DNA from: an uncultured Alistipes sp.
GTDB taxonomy: Bacteria > Bacteroidota > Bacteroidia > Bacteroidales > Rikenellaceae
NCBI GenBank assembly: GCA_947629705.1
Contig: CANREN010000004.1
Location: 1-64,000, forward strand
DNA: 64,000 bases
Direction of reading: 5' to 3'
The translations under genes and the position numbers were made by a program. The notes under the pieces were generated by a model that was not told the origin of the DNA, did no database searches, and saw only the letters and a list, made by a program, of their open reading frames with translations. Positions 1 through 7,052 of the stretch are shown here, one piece after another. The stretch's first letter is position 1. Each line of letters opens with the position of its first letter.

Positions 1-34
1 CTGCGGTTTTTCCGTGGGAGAGTAGGTAGCCGCC
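1..34 (+). rRNA. rrf: 5S rRNA, 3' end only (cut by window edge)
   Basis: The first ~34 bases end in the sequence GTGGGAGAGTAGGTAGCCGC, which matches the conserved 3' end of Bacteroidota 5S rRNA (normally ...GTGGGAGAGTAGGTCGCCGCC). It is followed at once by a rho-independent terminator. The rest of the gene, and presumably 16S and 23S, lie before base 1. Identification is from recalled 5S consensus; only the 3' part can be seen. Confidence 0.8.
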
Positions 35-40
35 TCTTGA

Positions 41-75
41 AGCCGAACAGTCGATGGGATTGTTCGGCTTTTTGT
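41..75 (+). terminator. rRNA operon terminator
   Basis: Perfect 9-bp stem AGCCGAACA/TGTTCGGCT (41-49 with 61-69) followed by a T-rich tail. It lies a few bases after the 5S 3' end and so probably ends the rRNA transcript. Confidence 0.85.
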
Positions 76-111
76 TTTCTATTCTTGCTTTCAATGCTTA
101 CGGGCATATAG

Positions 112-138
112 AAAAAGCCCGACCGAAAAGGTCGAGCT
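112..138 (-). terminator. Terminator of the lipoprotein gene
   Basis: On the minus strand the stem AGCTCGACC/GGTCGGGCT with a 5-base loop is followed by TTTTT. It lies 12 bases after the stop codon of the minus-strand lipoprotein gene. Confidence 0.75.
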
Positions 139-149
139 TGCGGATGTTA

Positions 150-536
150 TTACTTTGAATTTTTCTCTTTTTCTTGGAAATTAATATAGTAAAATTTGAA
201 TTCGGGCTTTCTCATTGCACCGGTTGCAGCGTCGATACCCCAACCAAGAATATCGAATAAGTTCAAAAAAGTTACGACATTGAAATCTTTATTGATAATG
301 ATAGTTTCAGTTAGATAGGGAGGTGCTTCAGCTTTTACGACTGTTTGAGCGAATCCGCGTCTGATTTTGGTTGTGTAGGGGAATGTTACATTCGTATGTT
401 TCACGCCGTCGATGGTCAGCGTTGCCTTTTCTTGTGTGGCGCTGATGAAGGTTACTTTTTTTTTGGAACCGCAGAATATGGTTGCACAAGATGTCATTGA
501 GCATGCGATGAATAGGATAAATGCGATACGTTTCAT
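150..536 (-). CDS. Small lipoprotein of unknown function
   Basis: A 128-residue protein with a lipoprotein signal peptide: a short charged N-terminus (MKR), a hydrophobic stretch, and the lipobox-like TSC at about residue 17. The rest is a small soluble domain with hydrophobic beta-like segments (VTFLNLFDILGWGIDAATG). It resembles short envelope lipoproteins common in Bacteroidota, but I do not recognise a named family. The gene is AT-richer than most of the window. It has its own terminator downstream. Upstream lies a long hairpin (578-759) preceded by a consensus promoter, so the gene may be read through an unusually long structured leader. Confidence 0.7.
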   Translation of the reverse strand: MKRIAFILFIACSMTSCATIFCGSKKKVTFISATQEKATLTIDGVKHTNVTFPYTTKIRRGFAQTVVKAEAPPYLTETIIINKDFNVVTFLNLFDILGWGIDAATGAMRKPEFKFYYINFQEKEKNSK

Positions 537-577
537 TCTTTATTAGCTTAAGTCGGTTCGTTTATTTTTGAAATAAG

Positions 578-759
578 CATATAAAAAAACGCAGGCTGAA
601 CTTTTATTTGCTTTTCGAGGTCTTCGACTACCTGTACGCCAAATAAACGAGTAAAGCCCACGTAGAAACGTGAGCGTTCACACTTTACTCTTGACGTACT
701 TTTTGAAATTGTCGAAGTTTCGAAAAGCAAGAAATAAAGCTAACGCTTTTTATATGGTT
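578..759 (-). ncRNA. Long imperfect hairpin, possibly a structured RNA or MITE-like element
   Basis: Two arms of about 77 bases (578-656 and 683-759) form a nearly continuous inverted repeat. Paired blocks include TGCTTTTCGA/TCGAAAAGCA, CTTCGAC/GTCGAAG, GTACGTC/GGCGTAC (one wobble pair) and GAGTAAAG/CTTTACTC, with a small terminal hairpin (CACGT/ACGTG). Read on the minus strand the structure ends in GCGTTTTTTT, like an intrinsic terminator, and a consensus promoter lies about 100 bases upstream. The short reading frames here show no protein-like features. It could be a stand-alone RNA, an attenuator for the lipoprotein gene, or the remnant of a small mobile element. Confidence 0.5.
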
Positions 760-866
760 GTGCCGGCGCCTTTAATGCGTGGACGGCACGGAATGATTCC
801 CGGAGAATGCAAGAAAGACAATGTGTTATCTATTCATAGGCAACCTTTTTGAGCGTTCGTATAATA

Positions 867-897
867 CAAAAGTAGCAAATTATTTTTTGTCTGCCAA
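867..897 (-). promoter_or_regulatory. Consensus Bacteroidota promoter reading into the 578-759 hairpin
   Basis: Minus strand: TTG (895-897), 20-base spacer, TACTTTTG (867-874), matching TTG-N20-TAnnTTTG. Transcription would start near 860 and run toward the hairpin and the lipoprotein gene. Confidence 0.65.
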
Positions 898-993
898 CTT
901 TTCATTCAGCGTGCATCCCGATACGGATCGACAGCCTTCGGGGCCAATGTAGTTTCGAAAGCGTATTGAAGTTGCAGCGCCCTTAATGACAAG

Positions 994-1614
994 CTAATGG
1001 ATTTCCCGTTCGGGATGGGCGTGCAGGAATTGCTCCCAGCTTTGCGAACCGTTTTTAGAGACCGCCTTTTGCCCGCCGCCGAGCCCCTTTGCCCGTTCGT
1101 CGCCCAACGCCGCATTCAACGGACTGGTCGTAGCGAAATAGTGGCACAGGGCGGCCGCCATACCGTCGGTCGCGTCGTATTTGGGTGGTGTTTCGATGGT
1201 CAGCAACCGGCAGATGACGCTTGCGACCTGCTCTTTTGTGGCGGCACCGCGCCCCGTGATGGACTGCTTGATCCGCAGCGGAGCATATTCCGCCACCTTG
1301 ATGCCGCGACTGAGCGCCGCAGCCATTGCCACGCCTTGCGCACGTCCCAATTTCAGCATCGACTGTACGTTTGCCCCGAAAAAAGGTGATTCGAGCGCCG
1401 CCTCGCGGGGCCGGTATTCATCGACGAGTGCTCCGACCCGATCGAAAATGTAGCGCAGTTTGGCATAGGGATCGGTCATCTTGTGCAGGTCGATCGCTCC
1501 CAATACGACCGAACGCAGCGTGCGGCCCTCGACCTCCAACACGCCGTACCCCGTGTAGTTCGTGCCCGGGTCGATCCCCAGAATGCGGTATTTTTCAGAA
1601 AAATCGGTTTTCAT
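994..1614 (-). CDS. ruvC: Crossover junction endodeoxyribonuclease RuvC
   Basis: RuvC is the dimeric, Mg-dependent nuclease that resolves Holliday junctions together with RuvAB. The 206-residue protein shows the family's acidic active site: D15 in the N-terminal ILGIDPGTNYTGYG motif, E75 in ALESPFFG, and the C-terminal YDATDGMAAAL helix near residue 146, plus the DNA-binding segment RAQGVAMAAA. It carries a C-terminal tail of about 40 residues beyond the conserved core, giving a slightly longer protein than E. coli RuvC (173 aa). It lies 46 bp downstream of cls on the same strand and is probably cotranscribed with cls and the DUF4837 gene. Confidence 0.95.
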   Translation of the reverse strand: MKTDFSEKYRILGIDPGTNYTGYGVLEVEGRTLRSVVLGAIDLHKMTDPYAKLRYIFDRVGALVDEYRPREAALESPFFGANVQSMLKLGRAQGVAMAAALSRGIKVAEYAPLRIKQSITGRGAATKEQVASVICRLLTIETPPKYDATDGMAAALCHYFATTSPLNAALGDERAKGLGGGQKAVSKNGSQSWEQFLHAHPEREIH

Positions 1615-1660
1615 GGTTCCGGAGTCGATTTATCGAAATGTTCGAAAAGCATCGGCCGTT

Positions 1661-3070
1661 TTACATCAACGGTGCGAAAAGACGCATGAACGATTCGGCG
1701 AGGCGTTGCCGGCGCGGTCGGCGGAACCATTCGTTCGGCGTTACGGCGTGGCACCGTTGGGCATCCTGTTCGAAAATCGCGCTCATGCGGGCATTGAAAT
1801 CGCGGCCGTAGACGAACGCATTGACCTCGAAATTGTGTTCGAAACTGCGGAAGTCCATGTTCGCCGAGCCGATGACGCACAGATCGTCGTCGACGATCAA
1901 CCCCTTGGCATGGAGGAATCCGGGCCGGTAGAAGAGAATCTGCACGCCGGCTTTCATCATGTCGTCCAAAAACGAATGCGACGCTAAATTGACCATCTGG
2001 GTATCCGATCGTTCGGGCAGCATCAACCGCACGTCGCGTCCGGCCAGTGCGGCCTCCTGCAAGGCCGTGTTCAGCACCTCCGAAGGGAGGTAGTAGGGCG
2101 TTTGTATCCAGACGCGCCGGCGGGCGTTGGCGATCGCATAGCTTTCGCCCTGCAACAGCGCCCGCCATTTTCCGAACGGCCCGCTCGAAACGAGCTGCAT
2201 GGCGGCTCCGTCGGGGAAATGCGGCGCAGCGGGGTAATAGACGGCATCGGTGAGCGGTTGTTTGGTCGTGGCCGACCAATCGCTCAAAAACGAGGCCTGC
2301 AATCCGGTAACGCCGCCGCCCTCGATGCGGAAATGGGTGTCGCGCCACGTCCCCCATCCGGTGCCGTCGACGTAGCGGTCGGCGATGTTCATCCCGCCGA
2401 GGAACCCTATACGGCCGTCAATCACGGCGAGTTTGCGGTGGTTGCGGTAGTTGACCTTGCTGGTGAAGAGCGGGAACTGCACGTGCAGAAAGGCCCGCAC
2501 GTCGATGCCGTTGCGGCGCATCTCCTTGAAGAATCGCTTTTTGACGCGCGCACACCCCACGTCATCGTAGAGGATGCGCACCTGAACGCTTTCGCGGGCT
2601 TTGCGGATGAGCAGATCGCGCAATTCGCGGCCGGTGCGGTCATCGCTGAAGATATAGTATTGCAGATGGATATGGTGGCGGGCGGCGGCGATCGCTTCGC
2701 GCAAGGCCTCCATTTTGCTCTGTCCGTCGGTGTAGGGCGTGAGGCGGCTTCCATAGAGCGGCACGGCTTGGATGGTATTGACGAGCAGTTCCGAAAGCGG
2801 CTGCCATTTTTCCGGTATGCGGGGGGATTCGGCCGATCCGGCGGCTTCGAGGCGGGTGTGGATGCGTTTGCGGGTGCGGTGGGAGATGATGCGCTGTTTC
2901 GAGAGATTCTGCCCGAAAAAGAAGTAAAAGACCAGCCCGACGACCGGCGCGAGCAACAGGACAATGATCCACGGCACCGCCTTCAACGGATTCCGGTTGT
3001 CGGTGATGATGACCAGAATGACGCCGAGGATGGCTAACGAGTAGACGGTCAAAAACAGGATGCTCCACAT
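1661..3070 (-). CDS. cls: Cardiolipin synthase (phospholipase D family)
   Basis: Condenses two phosphatidylglycerol molecules to cardiolipin at the inner membrane. The 469-residue protein starts with two transmembrane helices (about residues 2-22 and 32-52), followed by two PLD domains with HxKxxxxD motifs: HRKLAVIDGRIGFLGGMN and HAKGLIVDDDLCVIGSANMD, as in bacterial Cls enzymes. Length and order of parts are normal. It sits between a DUF4837 lipoprotein gene (36 bp upstream) and ruvC (46 bp downstream), suggesting one transcript. A CCCGTTCAAACGGGG hairpin of the dispersed GTTTGAAC family lies in the upstream gap at 3084-3098. Confidence 0.93.
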   Translation of the reverse strand: MWSILFLTVYSLAILGVILVIITDNRNPLKAVPWIIVLLLAPVVGLVFYFFFGQNLSKQRIISHRTRKRIHTRLEAAGSAESPRIPEKWQPLSELLVNTIQAVPLYGSRLTPYTDGQSKMEALREAIAAARHHIHLQYYIFSDDRTGRELRDLLIRKARESVQVRILYDDVGCARVKKRFFKEMRRNGIDVRAFLHVQFPLFTSKVNYRNHRKLAVIDGRIGFLGGMNIADRYVDGTGWGTWRDTHFRIEGGGVTGLQASFLSDWSATTKQPLTDAVYYPAAPHFPDGAAMQLVSSGPFGKWRALLQGESYAIANARRRVWIQTPYYLPSEVLNTALQEAALAGRDVRLMLPERSDTQMVNLASHSFLDDMMKAGVQILFYRPGFLHAKGLIVDDDLCVIGSANMDFRSFEHNFEVNAFVYGRDFNARMSAIFEQDAQRCHAVTPNEWFRRPRRQRLAESFMRLFAPLM

Positions 3071-3083
3071 GGCTGTTTGGCGG

Positions 3084-3098
3084 CCCGTTCAAACGGGG
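3084..3098. repeat. GTTTGAAC-type hairpin in the DUF4837-cls gap
   Basis: CCCGTT/AACGGG stem around CAA, in the 36-bp gap between two minus-strand genes. It resembles the core of the dispersed hairpin family best seen at 6765-6925, 38694-38763 and 59017-59122. Confidence 0.45.
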
Positions 3099-3106
3099 CG
3101 TACCCG

Positions 3107-4114
3107 TTAATCGAAATGGACTTGGTAGAGCAGGTGTTCTACACCCCGTACGAAGTTGCGTTTGTGCAGCTTCGGCGAATAGACGTAGCCGTCGAGCGTG
3201 AATACGCGGTTCGTCTTCGTATCCACCGTCGTGAAGCTCACGAATGGGCCGCCCATGAAATCGCCCGAAACGTCCCAGAATCCGCGCAGCTCGCACCACA
3301 AACGTCCCTCCAGCCGGAACATCCGGTAGCTCGGTTCGATGGCGTCCGAGGTGGTCATGTAGGAGCCGTCGGCGGGGCCCGGAATACGGGCGGCGAAGCG
3401 GTTGCGGGCTGCGAGCAGGGCCTCCGGCGAAAGCGATTCGGGCCCTTCGTAGGGGTAGGAGCAGATGAAAAATCCCTGACTGGCCTTCGGATACTCGTAA
3501 CGGGCCCACAGAAAATCGGGCTGCGATACCGCTACGATATAGCCGCGCGGCACTTTCATCTGAACGCCGAATCGCGCCTCGATGGCTTTGCTCACCTCCG
3601 GTGCGAAATAGTGTTCCGTGTAGCGGATGGCGCGGTCGCGCTCGGCCTGTTCGAAGGCCTGCACCAACTCCGCCCGATGGGCGTCGAGGTATTCCGTCAA
3701 AGCCTCCTGCGTGGGGCCTTGCAGCGTAACGATGATCTGCGGTTCGGCCGTGAGGTCGTATTGCACGCCCGCCTCGGCCTGTGGCAGCGTCGGATCGACG
3801 ACCAATTTCAAGATGTTGCGGTGTTGGGCGACGGTGCCCGTATACCCCCGTTCGGTGATGCGCAGCACGTCGAAAATCGGCTCGGTCTGGTTGAGATAGG
3901 GCACCGGCTTCGTGAATACGGCCCGCAGCGAATCGCCCAACGCACCGTTCCAGGCTTCATGCCCGCAGACGATGATGAGTTCGTAGGGGCGTCCTTGTGC
4001 GGTCATGCCGTTCGAATCGCGCAGGCTGCGGAATGCGTCGCAACCAACGGCGGCGACCGCGAAAAGGAGCACGGCAGCGAGCCGCAGTGCCCGAAGCGGG
4101 GAGAAATGTTTCAT
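3107..4114 (-). CDS. DUF4837 family lipoprotein
   Basis: A 335-residue predicted lipoprotein: signal sequence MKHFSPLRALRLAAVLLFAV, then VGC near residue 25. The body matches my memory of the Bacteroidota DUF4837 family, with its typical segments PYELIIVCGHEAWNG near the N-terminus, RNILKLVVDPTLP, FLWARYEYPKASQGFFICSY and MGGPFVSFTTVDTKTNRVFTLDGYVY. The function is unknown. The reading frame extends further upstream, but the start at 4114 is chosen because it gives a proper lipoprotein signal and lies just after a consensus promoter at 4144-4151. It is the first gene of a probable DUF4837-cls-ruvC transcript. Confidence 0.85.
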   Translation of the reverse strand: MKHFSPLRALRLAAVLLFAVAAVGCDAFRSLRDSNGMTAQGRPYELIIVCGHEAWNGALGDSLRAVFTKPVPYLNQTEPIFDVLRITERGYTGTVAQHRNILKLVVDPTLPQAEAGVQYDLTAEPQIIVTLQGPTQEALTEYLDAHRAELVQAFEQAERDRAIRYTEHYFAPEVSKAIEARFGVQMKVPRGYIVAVSQPDFLWARYEYPKASQGFFICSYPYEGPESLSPEALLAARNRFAARIPGPADGSYMTTSDAIEPSYRMFRLEGRLWCELRGFWDVSGDFMGGPFVSFTTVDTKTNRVFTLDGYVYSPKLHKRNFVRGVEHLLYQVHFD

Positions 4115-4143
4115 CTTCGTAAACGATAGGTCTATTTTCGATA

Positions 4144-4151
4144 CAAATATA
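4144..4151 (-). promoter_or_regulatory. -7 box for the DUF4837-cls-ruvC transcript
   Basis: Minus-strand TATATTTG fits TAnnTTTG exactly and lies 30 bases before the chosen start codon. No clear TTG was seen at -33. Confidence 0.55.
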
Positions 4152-4225
4152 TAGTAAAAATTTAGAAAACGGCAGGCCCGTTGCAGGTTTCTTCGGCCGG
4201 TTGCCCGAATTGCGGGAAAATTCAT

Positions 4226-4233
4226 TAAATTTG
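4226..4233 (+). promoter_or_regulatory. -7 box upstream of the polysaccharide deacetylase gene
   Basis: TAAATTTG fits TAnnTTTG and lies 33 bases before the start codon. With 4144-4151 it forms a divergent promoter pair. Confidence 0.55.
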
Positions 4234-4265
4234 CCGGAGCGTTTGCGACAACAGCGTTTTCCGCT

Positions 4266-4874
4266 ATGCGACTGAAACCTCCGAAAATCATCCGCCGGCT
4301 GATGCCCGACCTGATCTGGGAAATCGACGACGACGAAGGCGTTTTCCTCACCTTCGACGACGGCCCCACCCCGGGTGTTACCGAGTGGATTCTCGCCACG
4401 CTGGACAAGTACGATGCCAAAGCGACCTTTTTCGTCCTGGGGAAGAATGTCGAGTTGTATCCCGATCTGTATCAGCGGATTCTCGATGCGGGCCATCGCG
4501 TCGGCAACCACACCTATTCGCACCAGAAGGGGTGGGGCATGAGCCTCGAACGCTATACGGAGGATGTCGATTTCGCCAACGATTTCATTCACAGCACGCT
4601 GTTCCGGCCGCCGTATGCACGGATCACACCCGCGCAGACCCGCCTGCTGGCGCAGCGTTACAAGTTGGTGATGTGGGACATCCTTTCGCGCGACTACAAT
4701 CGGCGCCTGTCGCCGCGCACCTGTCTGAAAAACGTTACGAAATACCTCGGACCCGGGTCGATCGTCGTCTTCCACGACAGCGTCAAGGCCTTTCGCAACA
4801 TGCGTTATGCGTTGCCGCGCACATTGGAACGGATTCGGCAGATGGGGCTGAAGTGCAAATCCATTCCGCTTTGA
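4266..4874 (+). CDS. NodB-type polysaccharide deacetylase
   Basis: Predicted metal-dependent deacetylase acting on N-acetyl groups of a polysaccharide such as peptidoglycan. The 202-residue protein has the NodB motifs: LTFDDGPTPG (catalytic Asp and metal Asp) near residue 29, GNHTYSH (metal His pair) near residue 82, RPPYAR near 116, and a C-terminal VVFHDS. No signal peptide is evident. The protein is little more than the catalytic domain, so the substrate cannot be told. A CvpA-like gene follows 16 bp later and may be cotranscribed. Confidence 0.88.
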   Translation: MRLKPPKIIRRLMPDLIWEIDDDEGVFLTFDDGPTPGVTEWILATLDKYDAKATFFVLGKNVELYPDLYQRILDAGHRVGNHTYSHQKGWGMSLERYTEDVDFANDFIHSTLFRPPYARITPAQTRLLAQRYKLVMWDILSRDYNRRLSPRTCLKNVTKYLGPGSIVVFHDSVKAFRNMRYALPRTLERIRQMGLKCKSIPL

Positions 4875-4890
4875 TTCGATAGCTGCCGTT

Positions 4891-5427
4891 ATGAACCTTT
4901 TCGATTTGCTCGTGTGCATCGTGTTGGCGCTCGCCGTGTGGAACGGCTGGCGGCGGGGGTGCATCCTCCAGTTGTGCAGTTTGGCCGGATTGTTCATCGC
5001 CGTATGGCTCGCCGCACGGTTCGGCGCCGAGGTCGGCCGATTCGTCGGGCTCGAAGGCGGGGCCGTCGCCCCGGGCGGATTCGTCATCGTGCTGCTGGCG
5101 GCCTTGTGCGCTGCGGCCGTAATCGGCCGCATGTTGCGCAAGTTGTTGAACTTCGCCGGTTTGGGGATTGCCGACATTTTGTTGGGCATCGCCGTGTCCG
5201 TCGTGAAATACGTGCTTTTGTCGAGCGTGCTTTTCACGGCGTTCGAACGGATGAATGCCGAATTTCGGATGGTCGAACCGCGGACGATCGAACGTTCGAA
5301 AACCTATCGCCCGATGTTGACGGTCGCCGATCGGGTATTCCCGTTCGTCGAGCGGCTGTGGGAGGAGGCGTCGGAGCAGCTCGACGCCTTTCGGCCCGCA
5401 GAGGCGGCCGAACAGCAATCCGAATAG
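4891..5427 (+). CDS. CvpA family membrane protein
   Basis: A 178-residue protein with four predicted transmembrane segments (about residues 3-21, 28-50, 65-85 and 100-120) followed by a soluble tail rich in Glu and Arg. The N-terminus MNLFDLLVCIVLALAVWNGWRRGC is typical of CvpA-family proteins, which have been linked to colicin V production and envelope homeostasis; the exact role in Bacteroidota is unknown. It lies 16 bp after the deacetylase gene and just before the ribosomal protein operon, which has its own promoter. Confidence 0.85.
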   Translation: MNLFDLLVCIVLALAVWNGWRRGCILQLCSLAGLFIAVWLAARFGAEVGRFVGLEGGAVAPGGFVIVLLAALCAAAVIGRMLRKLLNFAGLGIADILLGIAVSVVKYVLLSSVLFTAFERMNAEFRMVEPRTIERSKTYRPMLTVADRVFPFVERLWEEASEQLDAFRPAEAAEQQSE

Positions 5428-5487
5428 TTTGCGCTATGAAATAAGCGCTTTCTTATGAAATTATTTTCTATTTCACAAAAAGTTTTT

Positions 5488-5495
5488 TACCTTTG
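5488..5495 (+). promoter_or_regulatory. -7 box of the rpsF-rpsR-rplI operon
   Basis: TACCTTTG fits TAnnTTTG. The transcript would start near 5502 and carry a leader of about 95 bases before rpsF. Confidence 0.65.
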
Positions 5496-5500
5496 CACCC

Positions 5501-5595
5501 CCGAGCGGGGAGATGGATGACCGCGGCGAGCCGCAGGATTCGGAGACCTCCTTGCAAGGATGAATAGCATTGACCACTTAATTAATAAAATAGCA
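5501..5595 (+). promoter_or_regulatory. Structured leader of rpsF; candidate S6:S18 autoregulatory site
   Basis: The leader contains a short GC hairpin (GCGG-CGAG-CCGC near 5523-5534) directly preceded by ACC, so that an unpaired CCG-type element lies at its foot. In many bacteria the S6:S18 complex represses its own operon by binding a leader stem with a bulged CCG. The match here is suggestive only; a covariance-model search would decide. The last 20 bases are AT-rich with no Shine-Dalgarno. Confidence 0.35.
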
Positions 5596-5940
5596 ATGAA
5601 CAATTACGAAACCGTTTTCATCGTCACGCCCGTCCTTTCGGACCAGCAGGTCAAGGAGGTCGCTGACAAATTCCAGGGTGTCATCACCGAGAACGGCGGT
5701 CAGATTGTGAACATGGAGGCGTGGGGCTTGAAAAAACTCGCCTACTCCATTCAGAAAAAGACCACCGGTTTCTACTTCTTGATGGAGTTCACGGGCGAGG
5801 GCAGCCTCATCGAAACGCTCGAAACGCAGTATCGCCGCGACGAGCGGATCATCCGTTTCTTAACTTTCAAGCAGGACAAGTTCGCCGTGGAGTACTCGGA
5901 GAAACGTCGTGCGAAACTTTCTAACAAACAGGAGGAGTAA
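5596..5940 (+). CDS. rpsF: 30S ribosomal protein S6
   Basis: Small-subunit protein that pairs with S18 on the platform. The 114-residue product [15 protein letters not shown]... shows the S6 alpha-beta fold sequence, including [23 protein letters not shown] and a basic C-terminal tail. The ATG at 5596 is preferred over one at 5560 because it gives the standard N-terminus and the usual AT-rich upstream region. First gene of rpsF-rpsR-rplI; its last codons contain the ribosome-binding site of rpsR. In Bacteroidota ribosomes, S6 with S18 and S21 forms the pocket that hides the anti-Shine-Dalgarno sequence. Confidence 0.97.
   Translation: MNNYETVFIVTPVLSDQQVKEVADKFQGVITENGGQIVNMEAWGLKKLAYSIQKKTTGFYFLMEFTGEGSLIETLETQYRRDERIIRFLTFKQDKFAVEYSEKRRAKLSNKQEE
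5930..5935 (+). promoter_or_regulatory. Strong Shine-Dalgarno sequence of rpsR
   Basis: AGGAGG lies 7 bases before the rpsR ATG, inside the final codons of rpsF. Such sequences are rare in this phylum; neighbours in the window use AT-rich leaders instead. Confidence 0.8.
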
Positions 5941-5942
5941 CC

Positions 5943-6224
5943 ATGGCACAGGAAAACAAGGCTGCACAATCCGAGATCCGGTACCTCAATCCGGTATCCG
6001 TCGATGTCAAGAAGAAAAAGTATTGCCGTTTCAAGAAGCTCGGCATCAAGTACGTGGATTACAAGGACGGCGAATTTTTGAAAAAATTCCTCAATGAGCA
6101 AGGGAAAATTCTGCCCCGCCGTCTGACCGGCACGTCGCAGAAGTTCCAGAAGAAGGTCGCCCAGGCCGTGAAGCGTGCGCGCCACCTCGCCATCCTGCCC
6201 TTCGTAACCGATTGCATGAAATAA
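5943..6224 (+). CDS. rpsR: 30S ribosomal protein S18
   Basis: Partner of S6 on the small-subunit platform. The 93-residue protein ends in the diagnostic S18 core: [31 protein letters not shown]..., then [23 protein letters not shown]. The N-terminal 25 residues are the usual variable basic extension. Starts 2 bp after rpsF and is preceded by AGGAGG at ideal spacing. S18 is one of the proteins that sequester the anti-Shine-Dalgarno in Bacteroidota, so the Shine-Dalgarno on its own gene may be a feedback device (inference). Confidence 0.97.
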   Translation: MAQENKAAQSEIRYLNPVSVDVKKKKYCRFKKLGIKYVDYKDGEFLKKFLNEQGKILPRRLTGTSQKFQKKVAQAVKRARHLAILPFVTDCMK

Positions 6225-6230
6225 TTAAAG

Positions 6231-6236
6231 AGGAGG
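6231..6236 (+). promoter_or_regulatory. Strong Shine-Dalgarno sequence of rplI
   Basis: AGGAGG with an 8-base spacer before the rplI ATG at 6245; it decides this start over an upstream in-frame ATG at 6212. Confidence 0.75.
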
Positions 6237-6244
6237 AGACGACA

Positions 6245-6694
6245 ATGCAAGTGATATTACTCAAGGATATGGACAAGCTGGGTTACACGAACGACATCGT
6301 GAATGTAAAACCCGGTTATGCGAATAACTATCTCATCCCGCAGGGCTACGCGAAGGTCGCTACGGCTGCCGCGAAGAAGGTGCTGGCCGAGAATCTGAAG
6401 CAGCGTGCACACAAGGATGCCAAAATCCTGGCCGATGCACAGGCTTTGGCCGAAACGATCGCCAATCTGCCGTTGACGCTCGCCGTGAAGGCCGAAGAGG
6501 GCAAATTGTTCGGTACGATTACGGCTGCCGACTTGGCCGAGGCTTTGGCCGCAAAGGGCATTACGGTCGATCGCAAGGCGATTGCCGTCGATGCGATCAA
6601 GACGGTGGGCGAATACGAAGCTACCGCCAAGTTGCATCGTGAGGTGAAAGCGACCGTCAAGTTCTCGGTGGTGGCTGCCGCCGAAGCAGAATAG
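6245..6694 (+). CDS. rplI: 50S ribosomal protein L9
   Basis: Large-subunit protein at the base of the L1 stalk. The 149-residue product begins MQVILLKDMDKLGYTND, matching the L9 N-terminal domain (VKPGYANNYLIPQGYAKVAT), followed by the long connecting helix and the C-terminal domain with KLFGTITAADLAEAL. Length is normal. The start is fixed by a Shine-Dalgarno at 6231-6236. Last gene of the operon, followed by a strong terminator. Confidence 0.97.
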   Translation: MQVILLKDMDKLGYTNDIVNVKPGYANNYLIPQGYAKVATAAAKKVLAENLKQRAHKDAKILADAQALAETIANLPLTLAVKAEEGKLFGTITAADLAEALAAKGITVDRKAIAVDAIKTVGEYEATAKLHREVKATVKFSVVAAAEAE

Positions 6695-6730
6695 GTTTGT
6701 TTTGATCGGCGCAGAAGCCGTCGGTATGGG

Positions 6731-6757
6731 TCGGGAAGCCAATGGCTTCCCGATTTT
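6731..6757 (+). terminator. Terminator of the S6-S18-L9 operon
   Basis: Stem TCGGGAAGCCA/TGGCTTCCCGA followed by TTTTTT, 37 bases after the rplI stop. Confidence 0.9.
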
Positions 6758-6764
6758 TTACCTC

Positions 6765-6925
6765 GCCTTTTGAAAGGCGTTCCCTATGGCCGCTTTTGAA
6801 AGCGGTTCCCTATGCGGTGGAGCCTTATTACGGTTCAGATTGTCATCTCCGCTGCCGCCCCGTTTGAACGGGGTTCCCCTATGCGGTAGTACCTCTGTTC
6901 GCTTTCAAAGGTTATCTCCGCTGCT
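6765..6925 (+). repeat. Three tandem copies of the GTTTGAAC-type hairpin repeat
   Basis: Three units, each a short perfect hairpin around TTTGAAA or TTTGAAC (GCCTTTTGAAAGGC, CCGCTTTTGAAAGCGG, CCCCGTTTGAACGGGG), followed by TTCCCTATG or TTCCCCTATGCGGT. Units two and three continue for about 66-70 bases and both end in ATCTCCGCTGC. Related copies lie at 38694-38763 and, inverted, at 59017-59122. The array fills most of the 358-base gap between rplI and the ABC transporter genes; no gene is visible there. Confidence 0.7.
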
Positions 6926-7010
6926 ACCCTTTCGCCCGCCGCTTTTATCAGCCGCGCATGAAGAAGGCATTGATTTTCGATATATATTTTTTGATTTTCA
7001 AATTTTTGCC

Positions 7011-7018
7011 TATCTTTG
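7011..7018 (+). promoter_or_regulatory. -7 box of the ABC exporter operon
   Basis: TATCTTTG fits the consensus, with TTG 17 bases upstream at 6991-6993. It lies 34 bases before the chosen start. Confidence 0.6.
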
Positions 7019-7052
7019 TGTCCATCGAACTCCCATTTTACAAAAGACGATT

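Noticed and set aside
548..852. Short open frames of 60 codons on both strands across the long hairpin
   Set aside because: They arise from the inverted repeat; no signal, domain or codon pattern supports translation.
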